From assembly GCA_030527825.1 (NCBI GenBank), contig JAUNAC010000006.1:1-41090 (forward strand): 41,090 bases of DNA, read 5' to 3'. This DNA is from Lautropia sp. (GTDB taxonomy: Bacteria > Pseudomonadota > Gammaproteobacteria > Burkholderiales > Burkholderiaceae_E). The notes under the pieces were generated by a model. That model searched no databases. It was not told the origin of the DNA and saw only the letters and a list, made by a program, of their open reading frames with translations. Of this stretch, positions 16,844 to 25,590 are shown piece by piece; position 1 is the first letter of the stretch; the number at the start of each line of letters is the position of its first letter. The position numbers and the translations under genes were made by a program.

Positions 16844-17131
16844 TGGTGAAGGGTGGCGCTCATGGAGAGCGTGCATTTTCACAAATTAATGAAAAAGTTT
16901 CGATAGGAAGGTCTTCTTGAGGTGAGCAATGCCAAAGGTTTTGCGACAGTGTTCGCCGAGCTTGGCGTAGTTCGCCTTGCTGTGCTGGGGTAATGGATAA
17001 AGATCCTACTCAAAAACATCTCCTGAACCTTCAGAAAGCATCGGAAATATCGTCTACAGCAACCGAAAGATTGATACCGGCGTGAGCCCGCGCACAGTTA
17101 CCGTGCGTTATCTCAAACGAGGGAGGTGAGC
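16844..17131. other. Intergenic stretch in the island with two tiny frames
   Basis: No recognisable gene. A GTG-initiated frame of 23 codons (16922-16993) ends in TAA that overlaps the ATG of a 30-codon frame (16993-17085). Neither resembles a known protein, and they may be remnants or chance. The sequence is AT-richer than the flanks. Confidence 0.3.
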
Positions 17132-17512
17132 GTGGCGACTCCCAGGTGGAGTGGTCTTGTCTTGCTATTTTTGGCGCCAGTTGTGGCTGCCCGAGCTGTC
17201 GGTGAGGTTCGGGTGAAAGGTAGTGTTGCGACGCTTGCAGCGGCAGCCAATGATGTCCTTGCCGAGAGGAAACATGCCTTTGGGGTAAATGGTCGGCTTG
17301 AGGTGGAAACAGCTTTCCACCCTGATCTGGATCTTGGACTCAAGGTTGAGCACAGTTCCAGCCGGGATTTTGGCAGTCATTCTCGCGACTATTGGGTTCC
17401 GGAGGCGGTTCTTCAGTATCAGGCATTGCAGGAAATGCACGTTAACGAGGGATGCTTGCTTGCCGGAGTTGGAAACTATGTGGAATTGTGGCGGCATTTC
17501 TTCCGGGAGTGA
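17132..17512 (+). CDS. Probable N-terminal fragment of an outer-membrane beta-barrel protein
   Basis: The 126-residue product starts at GTG 17132, five bases after GGAGG. It has a signal-peptide-like start (MATPRWSGLVLLFLAPVVAARA), followed by alternating polar/hydrophobic strands such as 'FGVNGRLEVETAFHPDLDLG' and 'DYWVPEAVLQYQA'. The pattern is that of the first strands of a DUF1302-type or porin-like barrel, where 'REAYLQY' motifs are common. A real barrel would be several times longer, so this looks like a truncated gene. The next feature, 30 bases on, is the opposite-strand ygjP. I cannot name a family with confidence; it could be a small secreted protein. Confidence 0.4.
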   Translation: MATPRWSGLVLLFLAPVVAARAVGEVRVKGSVATLAAAANDVLAERKHAFGVNGRLEVETAFHPDLDLGLKVEHSSSRDFGSHSRDYWVPEAVLQYQALQEMHVNEGCLLAGVGNYVELWRHFFRE

Positions 17513-17542
17513 GGGAGGTATCCGGCCTCATTCGTGTGAGCT

Positions 17543-18364
17543 TCACTCCATCAGCGCATCCGGCGTATTGGCCAGCTGATGCTGCCACTGGCGGTAGTCG
17601 GGCATCAGCGCTTCCAGCTGGGCCCAGAAGCGGGGGCTGTGGTTGAGCTCCAGCAGGTGGGCCAGCTCGTGGGCAATCACGTAGTCGATCAGCTCGGGGG
17701 CATACTGCACCAGTCGCCAGTTCAGGCGGATGCTGCCGTCGCGGCTGCAGCTGCCCCAGCGAGTACGGGCGGCGTTCAGGCTCACGCGGCTGGGCGCACG
17801 ACCCAGCTTCTGCACGAAGGGCTGCATCCGCGCCTGGAATGTCTGGGCGGCAAAGCGTTTCAGCCAGTGCTGCACGGCCGCCTTCAGCAGGGCATCATCG
17901 CGGGCTGCCGGGCCGCTGATCCACAGCTCGGCGCCCATCTGCCGCACCTGGCTGCGCCGATGTCCGCTGTGCGGCTGGGTTCGCAGCGTGACGGGTTCGC
18001 CCAGCAGCGGGATGATGCCGCCGTTGGTGTAGCGGGGGCGGCGTGCCTCACGCGCTGTAGTGCGCTGCTGCCAGAGCGCCAGCTTGCTCACGATCCAGCC
18101 TTCATGCTCGCGGATGGCGCGCTCGATGGCGGCCTGATCCAGCCGCGCGTGCTGTGGCAGCACCACTTCCAACCCTTCGGCATCAATGCGGAAACTCACG
18201 CGCCGCGCACGTGCCGAGCGCCGCTCGCGATAGTCGACTCGCTGCGTCTGGCCGCCGGCCGACAGCGTGAGCGAACGGGGTGTGTCATTGCTCGGGGGGA
18301 CGGCAGCGGGTTCCCGGTAGAAGGGGTTGGGGAAAGGGAGTTTTCCCGGCGAGAAAAGACTCAC
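17543..18364 (-). CDS. ygjP: YgjP-like zinc metallopeptidase (M48/DUF45 family)
   Basis: The 273-residue product has the DUF45 layout. An N-terminal domain contains the region 'RRPRYTNGGIIPLLGEPVTL' (about 108-127). The catalytic half has 'TRWGSCSRDGSIRLNWRLV' (about 201-219) and the zinc motif HELAHLLELNHSPRFW (from residue 232). HELAH supplies two His ligands and the catalytic Glu. The physiological substrate of YgjP-like proteins is not known to me. Its residues about 104-162 are duplicated as a broken fragment at 15958-16148. plsC lies upstream on the same strand, but a strong terminator stands between them, so ygjP likely needs its own promoter. Confidence 0.9.
   Translation of the reverse strand: MSLFSPGKLPFPNPFYREPAAVPPSNDTPRSLTLSAGGQTQRVDYRERRSARARRVSFRIDAEGLEVVLPQHARLDQAAIERAIREHEGWIVSKLALWQQRTTAREARRPRYTNGGIIPLLGEPVTLRTQPHSGHRRSQVRQMGAELWISGPAARDDALLKAAVQHWLKRFAAQTFQARMQPFVQKLGRAPSRVSLNAARTRWGSCSRDGSIRLNWRLVQYAPELIDYVIAHELAHLLELNHSPRFWAQLEALMPDYRQWQHQLANTPDALME
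17881..18055. repeat. ygjP-internal segment duplicated at 15958-16148
   Basis: This 175-base segment of the intact ygjP gene is the counterpart of the fragment downstream of rsmA, with five base differences plus the 16-base insertion in the other copy. The two copies are direct repeats about 1.73 kb apart and enclose the lower-GC island. Confidence 0.88.
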
Positions 18365-18385
18365 AAATGAAATCGCTCTTCAGAT

Positions 18386-18415
18386 GAAAAAGGGCGCCCG
18401 CCAATGGGGCGCCCT
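18386..18415 (-). terminator. Rho-independent terminator of plsC
   Basis: On the minus strand AGGGCGCCC, loop CATTGGC, GGGCGCCCT form a perfect 9-base stem (plus-strand arms 18391-18399 and 18407-18415) followed by a run of T. It lies 28 bases after the plsC stop and before ygjP. Confidence 0.9.
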
Positions 18416-18443
18416 CTGGAGGTGGGGTTGAGATCCTTCCTTC

Positions 18444-19277
18444 TCAAGCCGATGGGGTGGTCTCGGTGTCCGGCTGCCGGGTGGCAAGCGCCGCCTTTTT
18501 CTGATCTGCTTCAGCCATCTCCTGGGCAACCGGAGGCACGTCACCCGGCGGATAGCTGTCCGGATCGATGCGGCGCATCTCGGTCTCGATCCAGGCCTCG
18601 ACCTCGTGGTTGACCTGTTCGGGTCTCTTGCCTGCGACCGTGATGACCGGGCCGTAGGAGATAGTGATGAGGCCTGGGCGCTTGATGAAGGGCTTCTTGG
18701 GCCAGCAGCGGCCGGAGCTGACGGCCACCGGCAGGACCGGCGTATTGTTCTGGACGGCCAGCCGGGCTCCGCCGGACTTGTATTCACCCTGCTGGCCGGG
18801 CGGGATGCGGGTGCCTTCCGGGAACATCACGATCCAGCGATGGTGCTGCTCGAACTGGTGGGGTGCGCTCTTGACGATGGATGCAAAGGCACGCCGGCCC
18901 TGCCGGCGGTCGATGTGCATCATGTCGAGCATGCCGATGGCCCAGCCGAAGAACGGGATGAACAGCAGCTCGCGCTTGAAGACGAAGGCGGCATGGCGGG
19001 GCATCTGGCTGACCAGGAAGAAGGTCTCCCAGGTGGACTGGTGCTTGCAGAGGACGATGACGGGATGGTCCGGCAGGTTCTGCTCGCCCTTGACCTGCCA
19101 GCGCATGCCGCAGATCCAGCGGCCGGCATGGAGCATCAGCCTGGGATAGGCCGCCGCAATGCGATAGCGCACCCGGACCGGCAGGAAGAAGGCCAGGACG
19201 GTGAGGCTGGCAAAGAACATCACCGTCACCGCCATGACCAGCATGAAGACTATCGAGCGTACAGCAGCCAGCATCAT
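18444..19277 (-). CDS. plsC: PlsC, 1-acyl-sn-glycerol-3-phosphate acyltransferase
   Basis: PlsC acylates lysophosphatidic acid to phosphatidic acid at the inner membrane. The 277-residue product has an N-terminal hydrophobic segment (about 5-33), the acyltransferase motif 'CKHQSTWETFF' (His 79; the usual HX4D is HX4E here, common in related bacteria), motif 3 'FPEGTRIPPG' (152-161) and 'PVLPVAV'. The C-terminus is long, polar and low in conservation. The start is ATG 19277, with a second ATG codon directly after. glyS is 24 bases upstream on the same strand. gmhB, usually between these genes in relatives, is absent. Confidence 0.93.
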   Translation of the reverse strand: MMLAAVRSIVFMLVMAVTVMFFASLTVLAFFLPVRVRYRIAAAYPRLMLHAGRWICGMRWQVKGEQNLPDHPVIVLCKHQSTWETFFLVSQMPRHAAFVFKRELLFIPFFGWAIGMLDMMHIDRRQGRRAFASIVKSAPHQFEQHHRWIVMFPEGTRIPPGQQGEYKSGGARLAVQNNTPVLPVAVSSGRCWPKKPFIKRPGLITISYGPVITVAGKRPEQVNHEVEAWIETEMRRIDPDSYPPGDVPPVAQEMAEADQKKAALATRQPDTETTPSA

Positions 19278-19301
19278 CAGGTCCTCCGGGGTTGGTCTGG
19301 A

Positions 19302-21554
19302 TCAGAGCTGCGCCAGGTCGGCCACGCGGTTCATCAGCCCGTGCAGTACCGACAGCAGGGCGAGCCGGTTGCGGCGCAGCGCCGGATCGTCGGCGTTCAC
19401 CATCACCTTCTCGAAGAAGGTGTCGACCGGCGCCTGCAGGGCGGCCAGGGCCTGCAGGGCGGCGGTGAAGTCCTGTTGCTGCAGGTAGGCGTCGATCTGC
19501 GGCTGCAGGGCTGCCATCGCCTGATGCAGCTGCCGTTCGGCTTCCTCCCTGAGCAGCGCAGCGTCGATGCCGTTCTTGCCAGGGGCCGTCCCTGCTTCGT
19601 CGGCCGACTTGCGCAGGATGTTGCCGATGCGCTTGTTGGCTGCCGTCAGGGCGTCAAAGGCGGGCAGCATGCGGAAGGTGGCCAGGGCGGAGAGGCGGCT
19701 TTCGATCAGGTCGAGGCGGTCGGCCCCGATGGCTAGGACGGCTTCGATGTCGGCCGCGCCGAAGCCCCGCTCGCGCAGGTAGCCGCGCAGCCGGTCGATC
19801 ATGAAGCGCTCGAGTCCCTCGACGTCGCTGGCAAAGACGGCCGGGGGCCTGGCCGGCTTGCCGTCCTTGCCGGGGTCGGCCATGGCGGCGGCCGCCTCGG
19901 CGGCAGTGCGCCTGGCCACGTCGTCAAAGACGGCAAATGCCTGCGCCAGCAGCTCGTGCAAAGGCACGGGCAGCCTTGCCTCGATCAGGATGCGTACCAC
20001 GCCCAGGGCATGGCGGCGCAGCGCGAACGGATCCTTGTCGCCGGTGGGCCGCTGGCCGATGCCCCAGATGCCGGCAAGGGTCTCCAGCTTGTCGGCCAGC
20101 GCCAGTGCCAGGCCCGTGGGCGAGGCCGGCAGGGCATCACCGGCAAAGCGCGGCTGGTAATGCTCGGCAATGGCGTTGGCGACGGCTTCGCCCTCTCCGT
20201 CGTTGCGGGCGTAGTAGCGTCCCATCGTGCCCTGGAGCTCGGGGAATTCGCCGACCATGCCGGTGAGCAGGTCTGCCTTGGCCAGCTGTGCGGCGCGCTC
20301 GGCATCCGCGACCGTGGCACCCGTGACCGGCGCCAGGGCCGCAGCCAGCCGGCGGATGCGTTCGCTGCGCTCGGCCTGGCTGCCCAGGCGGGCGTGGTAG
20401 ACCACCTCGGCCAGCCGGGGCAGGCGCGAGGCCAGTGTCTGCTGGCGGTCCTGTTCGTAGAAGAACTGTGCGTCGGCCAGGCGCGGGCGCACCACCCGCT
20501 CGTTGCCATCGATGATCCCGGACGGGTCGTCGATGCGCATGTTGGAGACGATCAGGAACTGGTTCTTCAGCCGGTTGTCGTTATCGAACAGGGGAAAGTA
20601 GCGCTGGTTGGTGCGCATGCTGAGGATCAGGCATTCCTGCGGCACCTGCAGGAAGGCTTTGTCGAACTGGCCGGTGAGCACGGCCGGCCATTCGACCAGT
20701 GCCGTCACCTCGTCCAGCAGCGCGGCGACCTGCTGCTGCTCCTCGTCGTTCACCGCCAGCATGCCGCCGGCATCATGGCTGGCATGTGCCAGCTCGTTGG
20801 CGATCAGCACCCGGCGGGCCTGGAAGTCGGGCTCGACGCGGCCTTCCTCGCGCAGCTGGGTAGCGTAGCTGTCTGCATCGCGCAGCGTGATCGGCCCGTT
20901 GCCCAGGAAGCGGTGGCCATCGGTGATCCGGCCGGCCTCCAGGCCCAGGACGGTGCAGGGCAGCACCTGGTCGCCATGCAGCACGACCAGCCGATGGGCC
21001 GGGCGCACGAAGCTGACGGTGGTCAGGCCGTCGGCCAGCTGGTAGGTCATCAGCTTGGGGATCGGCAGCTGGCCCAGGGACTCGACGATGATCTCGCCGA
21101 TTACGTCGGCCAGCCGCGCGCCGGGCTGGGTGGATTTCCAGAAGAACACGTCCTGCTTGCCGTCGCTGCCGCGCTCCAGCGCTTCAAGGGCGGCTCCCTG
21201 CTTCTCGGCCCATTTGCGCAGTGCCATCGTGGGTTGGCCATCGGCGCCGAGGCCGACGGCCACGGACGGGCCCTTCTGGCGGATCTCGCGTGGCTCGGCC
21301 TGGGCGAGCACCTGGGGCAGACGCACGGCAAGACGGCGCGGCGTGGCATGGATCTCGGCAGGGGATTGCGGGTCAGCCAGCAGCCGGCATGCGTCCAGCC
21401 GGCTGCGGATGCCTTCGGCAAAGGCATCGGCCAGCCGGGTGAGGGCGTGTGGTGGCAGTTCTTCGGTCAGCAGCTCGACCAGCAGGGCAGGGTGGTTCAT
21501 GCTTGTATGTGCGCTCGTTGAGGGGGTTTCGCCCGGGGCGGTGCCTCTGTTCAT
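19302..21554 (-). CDS. glyS: Glycyl-tRNA synthetase beta subunit
   Basis: The beta chain of the bacterial alpha2beta2 glycyl-tRNA synthetase binds tRNA-Gly. The 750-residue product has '[16 protein letters not shown]' near the N-terminus, '[11 protein letters not shown]', '[12 protein letters not shown]', the HD-type region, '[39 protein letters not shown]', and the C-terminal DALR-like domain. The length is close to the family norm of about 690-720 with slight extension. The start was taken as ATG 21554 because it overlaps the glyQ stop by four bases (ATGA). The downstream ATG 21500 (MNHPALL) is the alternative and fits relatives' N-termini. Confidence 0.95.
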   Translation of the reverse strand: MNRGTAPGETPSTSAHTSMNHPALLVELLTEELPPHALTRLADAFAEGIRSRLDACRLLADPQSPAEIHATPRRLAVRLPQVLAQAEPREIRQKGPSVAVGLGADGQPTMALRKWAEKQGAALEALERGSDGKQDVFFWKSTQPGARLADVIGEIIVESLGQLPIPKLMTYQLADGLTTVSFVRPAHRLVVLHGDQVLPCTVLGLEAGRITDGHRFLGNGPITLRDADSYATQLREEGRVEPDFQARRVLIANELAHASHDAGGMLAVNDEEQQQVAALLDEVTALVEWPAVLTGQFDKAFLQVPQECLILSMRTNQRYFPLFDNDNRLKNQFLIVSNMRIDDPSGIIDGNERVVRPRLADAQFFYEQDRQQTLASRLPRLAEVVYHARLGSQAERSERIRRLAAALAPVTGATVADAERAAQLAKADLLTGMVGEFPELQGTMGRYYARNDGEGEAVANAIAEHYQPRFAGDALPASPTGLALALADKLETLAGIWGIGQRPTGDKDPFALRRHALGVVRILIEARLPVPLHELLAQAFAVFDDVARRTAAEAAAAMADPGKDGKPARPPAVFASDVEGLERFMIDRLRGYLRERGFGAADIEAVLAIGADRLDLIESRLSALATFRMLPAFDALTAANKRIGNILRKSADEAGTAPGKNGIDAALLREEAERQLHQAMAALQPQIDAYLQQQDFTAALQALAALQAPVDTFFEKVMVNADDPALRRNRLALLSVLHGLMNRVADLAQL

Positions 21555-22453
21555 GGGCGTGCTCCCAGCCTGGCGCGGCCTTCTTCGGAGAGCATCGGGA
21601 AACCGAGCCGTTCCCGCGATTCGTAGTATGCCTGTGCCACGCCGCGGGCCAACGCCCGTACGCGGCCGATGTAGGCGGCCCGCTCTGTGACGGAAATCGC
21701 GCCGCGGGCATCCAGCAGGTTAAAGGTATGGGAACACTTCATGACCATCTCGTAGGCGGGCAGCGCCAGCCGGGCTTCGATCAGCCGGCGGGCTTCGCGT
21801 TCGTAGTCATCAAAGTGTCCAAAGAGCATGGCCGTGTCGGCAACAGTAAAGTTGTAGGTGGACTGTTCCACTTCGTTTTGGTGAAACACGTCACGATAGG
21901 TGATGCCCGGTGCCCACTGCAGATCAAAGAGGTTCTCTACCTTCTGCAGGTACATGGCCAGGCGCTCCAGCCCATAGGTGATCTCGCCCGTGGTGGGCAG
22001 GCATTTCAGCGAGCCGACTTCCTGAAAGTAGGTGAACTGGGTGACTTCCATGCCGTTGAGCCAGACCTCCCAGCCCAGACCCCAGGCGCCCAGGGTAGGG
22101 GACTCCCAGTCATCTTCGACAAAGCGGATGTCATTGGCCTGGGGATCAAGCCCTAGCGCCTTCAGTGAGCCCAGATACAGATCCAGGATGTCGGGCGGGG
22201 CTGGTTTGAGCACGACCTGATACTGGTAGTAGTGCTGGAGACGGTTGGGGTTTTCGCCATAACGGCCATCTTTCGGGCGGCGGGATGGCTGCACGTAGGC
22301 GGCCCGCCAGGGCTCCGGGCCAATGGCCCGCAGGAACGTGGCCGTATGGAAGGTGCCGGCGCCCACCTCCATGTCGTAGGGTTGCAGCAGGGCACATCCC
22401 TGTCTGTCCCAGTATTCCTGCAAGCGCAGGATGATCTGTTGGAAGCTCAGCAT
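21551..22453 (-). CDS. glyQ: Glycyl-tRNA synthetase alpha subunit
   Basis: The alpha chain carries the aminoacylation active site for glycine. The 300-residue product begins [20 protein letters not shown] at ATG 22453 and contains '[19 protein letters not shown]', '[20 protein letters not shown]', '[17 protein letters not shown]', and '[13 protein letters not shown]'. All are highly conserved in bacterial GlyQ. The frame extends upstream, but that part has no similarity. It is co-transcribed with glyS. A divergent oxidoreductase gene is on the other side. Confidence 0.97.
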   Translation of the reverse strand: MLSFQQIILRLQEYWDRQGCALLQPYDMEVGAGTFHTATFLRAIGPEPWRAAYVQPSRRPKDGRYGENPNRLQHYYQYQVVLKPAPPDILDLYLGSLKALGLDPQANDIRFVEDDWESPTLGAWGLGWEVWLNGMEVTQFTYFQEVGSLKCLPTTGEITYGLERLAMYLQKVENLFDLQWAPGITYRDVFHQNEVEQSTYNFTVADTAMLFGHFDDYEREARRLIEARLALPAYEMVMKCSHTFNLLDARGAISVTERAAYIGRVRALARGVAQAYYESRERLGFPMLSEEGRARLGARP

Positions 22454-22523
22454 CGGATCGTGGTTCCGTGGGAATAACGCAATGGGACCTGATTCTAGAG
22501 CCTGCCGCGCGCTTGGCCTAACG

Positions 22524-22553
22524 TTGCCAGTCCAGACGGGACAATGATATGGT
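22524..22553 (+). promoter_or_regulatory. Candidate promoter of the Gfo/Idh/MocA oxidoreductase gene
   Basis: TTGCCA (22524-22529) and TATGGT (22548-22553) are separated by 18 bases, with the start codon 25 bases after the -10. The match is fair (5/6 and 4/6). It lies in the 125-base divergent gap with glyQ. Confidence 0.35.
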
Positions 22554-22578
22554 TTGACTGAACGGGGAGAGACAGGAA

Positions 22579-23643
22579 ATGGTGCAGCAAAGGTCGTGGC
22601 AGTGGGGGATTCTGGGTGCCGGCGCAGCGGCAACGGCCATGGCTGAGGCGCTGCAGCGCGTGAATGGGGGGGCTGCGGCCATCGCCAGCCGCAGCCATGA
22701 CCGGGCGCGGGATTTGGCCACCCGTTTTGGTATCCGTCAGGTGCACGCTTCGCCCGCTGCCCTGCTGGAAGATCCCGCCCTGGACGTGGTGTATGTCGCG
22801 ACACCGCATGACTCCCATTACGACTATCTGAAGGCTGCCGTGCTGGCTGGAAAGCATGTGCTGTGCGAGAAGGCCATCACCCTGAACGTCTGGCAGCTTG
22901 ACGAAGTGACCACGCTGGCCTGCGCCCGGGGTGTCGTTGTGGCGGAGGCGATGACCATCTATCACATGCCACTGTATCGTCGGCTGCGCAGTCTGCTGAT
23001 ATCAGGGTACCTCGGTCGTGTCCGGCTGGTGCAGGTCAATTTCGGCAGCTGGCGGGAGCCTGATCCGGCCAGCCGTTTTTTCAGTCGTACCCTGGCCGGG
23101 GGCGCATTGCTGGATATCGGCGTGTATGCCGCCGCGTTTGCCCGATGGTTTCTGGACGAGATGCCACATCGGGTGTTGACTACGGTCGAATGCTTTGCCG
23201 AAACGGGTGTGGACGAGCAGTCCGGGATCATTCTGCAAAATGGCCAGGGCCAGATGGCGGTCATGGCACTGAGTCTGCGCGCGCGGCAGCCCAAGCGGGG
23301 CGTGATTGCCTGTGAGAAAGGTTATATAGAGATTGATGACTATCCGCGGGCCGATCGGGCGACGCTGGTCTGGTCTGAGGATGGCCGGGTGGAGACCATT
23401 GCGTCAGGGCAGCGCCTTGACGCCTTCTGTTATGAGATCGAAGACATGCAGTATTGTCTGGATCAGCGTACAGGCGGGCAGATGGCCGGGAAACGGCTCA
23501 CGGTGTCGCCGTCGATGCGCTGCGCTGGCCTGTCCGAAGCAATGGTGGGTGACCTGACCGGGCATTTGACACTGAGCCGGGATGTGATGGCGATTCTGAC
23601 TGATGTCAGGCAGCAGTGGGGCATTGTCTATCCGGGAGAGTGA
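22579..23643 (+). CDS. Gfo/Idh/MocA-family oxidoreductase
   Basis: Enzymes of this family oxidise or reduce sugars, inositols or dihydrodiols with NAD(P). The 354-residue product has the N-terminal Rossmann motif '[16 protein letters not shown]' (about 10-25), '[33 protein letters not shown]' split by conserved spacing (the family's 'EKP' is EKA here) and '[18 protein letters not shown]' for the C-terminal domain. The start is ATG 22579 with GGAGAGACAGG upstream. The substrate cannot be read from sequence; 'LLDIGVY' is seen in trans-1,2-dihydrobenzene-1,2-diol dehydrogenase-like members. Confidence 0.85.
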   Translation: MVQQRSWQWGILGAGAAATAMAEALQRVNGGAAAIASRSHDRARDLATRFGIRQVHASPAALLEDPALDVVYVATPHDSHYDYLKAAVLAGKHVLCEKAITLNVWQLDEVTTLACARGVVVAEAMTIYHMPLYRRLRSLLISGYLGRVRLVQVNFGSWREPDPASRFFSRTLAGGALLDIGVYAAAFARWFLDEMPHRVLTTVECFAETGVDEQSGIILQNGQGQMAVMALSLRARQPKRGVIACEKGYIEIDDYPRADRATLVWSEDGRVETIASGQRLDAFCYEIEDMQYCLDQRTGGQMAGKRLTVSPSMRCAGLSEAMVGDLTGHLTLSRDVMAILTDVRQQWGIVYPGE

Positions 23644-23742
23644 GCGTGCAGCCGGGTCGATGCTCCGCCGGTTGGGTGCTATTATCGGAGCGCTCACGCC
23701 TGAACGGTTCTCGTCCTTTCTTTTGGTGCCCGCCGCTGTCCC

Positions 23743-24540
23743 ATGCAACTTGCCACCTGGAATGTCAATTCCCTGAAGATGCGCCTTCCGCACGTACTGG
23801 ACTGGCTGGCCGTCAATCCGGTGGATTTTCTGTGTCTTCAGGAAACGAAACTGACCGATGAGCGTTTTCCGCATGAGGCCATTGAGGAGGCCGGTTATGG
23901 CGTGATTTTCAGCGGCCAGCCGACCTACAATGGTGTTGCGCTGCTTTATCGCCGCGAGAGCAGCGGAGCGGGCCCGCAGGATGTGCATCGTGGCAATCCC
24001 TTACTGGCGGATGAGCAGAAACGGTTGATATCGGCACGTTTTCAGACCGGACAGGGAGCGCTGCGGATCATTGGCGCCTATTTCCCGAACGGTCAATCGC
24101 TGGACAGCGACAAGTTTTCCTACAAGCTGCGCTGGATTGAGGCATTGCGGGCCTGGGTTCAGGCATTGCTGGCCGACGATGCCGAGGCACGTCTGGTGCT
24201 GGCCGGTGATTTCAATATTGCACCGGCTGATGTGGATGTGCATGACCCGGATAAGTGGGCCGGCTGTGTGCATGTTTCGCCTCAGGAGCGGGAGGCTTTG
24301 CAGGGGCTGCTGGATCTCGGGCTGCACGATGCCTTCCGCCTGTTCCCGCAGGACCCCAGGAGCTATAGCTGGTGGGATTATCGTCAGCTCGGTTTCCGTC
24401 GCAATGCAGGTTTGCGGATTGATCTGATCCTGGTGTCTGATCTGCTGAAACCGGCGATTGATTCCTGCTGGATCGACAAGGCGCCCCGCCGGCTGGAAAA
24501 GCCCAGCGATCATACGCCTGTGGTGGTTTCCTGGAGATGA
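23743..24540 (+). CDS. xthA: Exodeoxyribonuclease III (AP endonuclease)
   Basis: This Mg-dependent nuclease of the EEP family cuts abasic sites and degrades DNA from 3' ends in base-excision repair. The 265-residue product has 'ATWNVNSLKMRL' (Asn 7), 'FLCLQETKL' (Glu 34), 'GDFNIAPADVDV', 'LRIDLILVSD' and the C-terminal 'SDHTPVVV' (Asp 256, His 257). All catalytic positions of the family are present. It is convergent with the DUF488 gene with only 13 bases between the stops. Confidence 0.95.
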   Translation: MQLATWNVNSLKMRLPHVLDWLAVNPVDFLCLQETKLTDERFPHEAIEEAGYGVIFSGQPTYNGVALLYRRESSGAGPQDVHRGNPLLADEQKRLISARFQTGQGALRIIGAYFPNGQSLDSDKFSYKLRWIEALRAWVQALLADDAEARLVLAGDFNIAPADVDVHDPDKWAGCVHVSPQEREALQGLLDLGLHDAFRLFPQDPRSYSWWDYRQLGFRRNAGLRIDLILVSDLLKPAIDSCWIDKAPRRLEKPSDHTPVVVSWR

Positions 24541-24553
24541 GAGGCCGGACAGC

Positions 24554-24928
24554 TTATTTTTCGCTCAGGCGCTGGCGCAAGTAGTCAGCCAGTACCACCG
24601 CGTTATTGTGTTCTTTGTCCCGGGCAGCGTAGAGCAATATGAGTGGTCCCTGGCGGGCCAGGGCCAGGAGTGGAGCCATGGCCTCGGGCTGGGTGTCCAG
24701 TTCTTCCCGGTAACGCCGGCGAAATTCCTCCCAGCGTTCAGGACGATGCCCAAACCAGTGGCGCAATGTCTGGCTGGGCGCAACATCCTTTATCCAGAGT
24801 GCAAATGGGGCCTGTTCTTTGCGCAGGCCGCGCGGCCAGAGTCGGTCGACCAGGACGTAGGTACCGCCGGTCGCGTGGGAGGTTTCATAGACGCGCTGGA
24901 TCTGGATATGGGATGCGTTCGATGTCAT
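24554..24928 (-). CDS. DUF488-family protein (YeaO-like)
   Basis: The 124-residue product is a typical DUF488 protein of the YeaO type, identified by 'YVLVDRLWPRGLRKEQA', 'LRHWFGHRPERWEEFRRRYREEL' and 'LLYAARDKEHNNAVVLADYL'. Its biochemical role is not established. It lies 61 bases downstream of dtd on the same strand and may be co-transcribed. The start is ATG 24928. Confidence 0.9.
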   Translation of the reverse strand: MTSNASHIQIQRVYETSHATGGTYVLVDRLWPRGLRKEQAPFALWIKDVAPSQTLRHWFGHRPERWEEFRRRYREELDTQPEAMAPLLALARQGPLILLYAARDKEHNNAVVLADYLRQRLSEK

Positions 24929-24989
24929 GATGGTCGAGGCAAAGTGAAGTGCGGGGCATGATGGGCAGGTTGCTGGTGTCTGGCTTTCT

Positions 24990-25430
24990 TCACGTCAGGT
25001 GCAGCAGTATGGTGACCGGGCCGTCGTTGACAAGGGCGACCTGCATGTCTGCGCCAAAGCATCCTGTGCTCGTGTCCGGGTGGCGCTGGCGGATCTCGGC
25101 CACCAGGGCGTCGTACAGAGCCTCTGCCTGTGCAGCCGGGGCGGCCCGGCTGAAATCTGGGCGATGACCGTGACGGGTGTCGGCTGCGAGAGTGAACTGG
25201 CTGATGATCAGCAGTGCGCCGTGGATGTCCTGCACATTGTGGTTCATGCGCCCGGTCTCATCGGTAAAGATACGCAGTCCGAGCAGTTTGCCTACGGCGC
25301 GCTGAACGGTTGCTTGTGTGTCGGTGGGTTCGGCGCAGACAAAGACCACCAGGCCCTGACCGATGTGTCCCTGCAGCCGGCCAGCGATGCTGACGCTGGC
25401 CTGACTGACGCGCTGGAGAAGAATCTGCAT
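24990..25430 (-). CDS. dtd: D-aminoacyl-tRNA deacylase
   Basis: Dtd removes D-amino acids (and mischarged glycine) from tRNA, protecting translation. The 146-residue product has the two active-site motifs, 'LLIISQFTLAAD' and 'ALVNDGPVTILL', that form the Gly-cisPro-gated pocket at the dimer interface, plus the N-terminal 'MQILLQRVSQASV'. Length and motifs are fully typical. It is divergent from the ycsG-like transporter gene, with 160 bases between. Confidence 0.96.
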   Translation of the reverse strand: MQILLQRVSQASVSIAGRLQGHIGQGLVVFVCAEPTDTQATVQRAVGKLLGLRIFTDETGRMNHNVQDIHGALLIISQFTLAADTRHGHRPDFSRAAPAAQAEALYDALVAEIRQRHPDTSTGCFGADMQVALVNDGPVTILLHLT

Positions 25431-25590
25431 GTGGTCAATAGGATTGATGGATTGACCCCATGATACGGCTGTGCTCTATGGCAGCACGTATGAACCGGTG
25501 GCAGGCTGAAGGGAATGGCGGACAATTCAGGGTAAACCCGCAGCCCTGTCGGTGGGTACACTTCGGGAAAGTCACTTTTTTTGCAACTCC

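Noticed and set aside
19956-21521. 521-codon plus-strand frame opposite glyS
   Set aside because: Fully inside glyS on the opposite strand; His/Gln/Gly-rich composition typical of a shadow.
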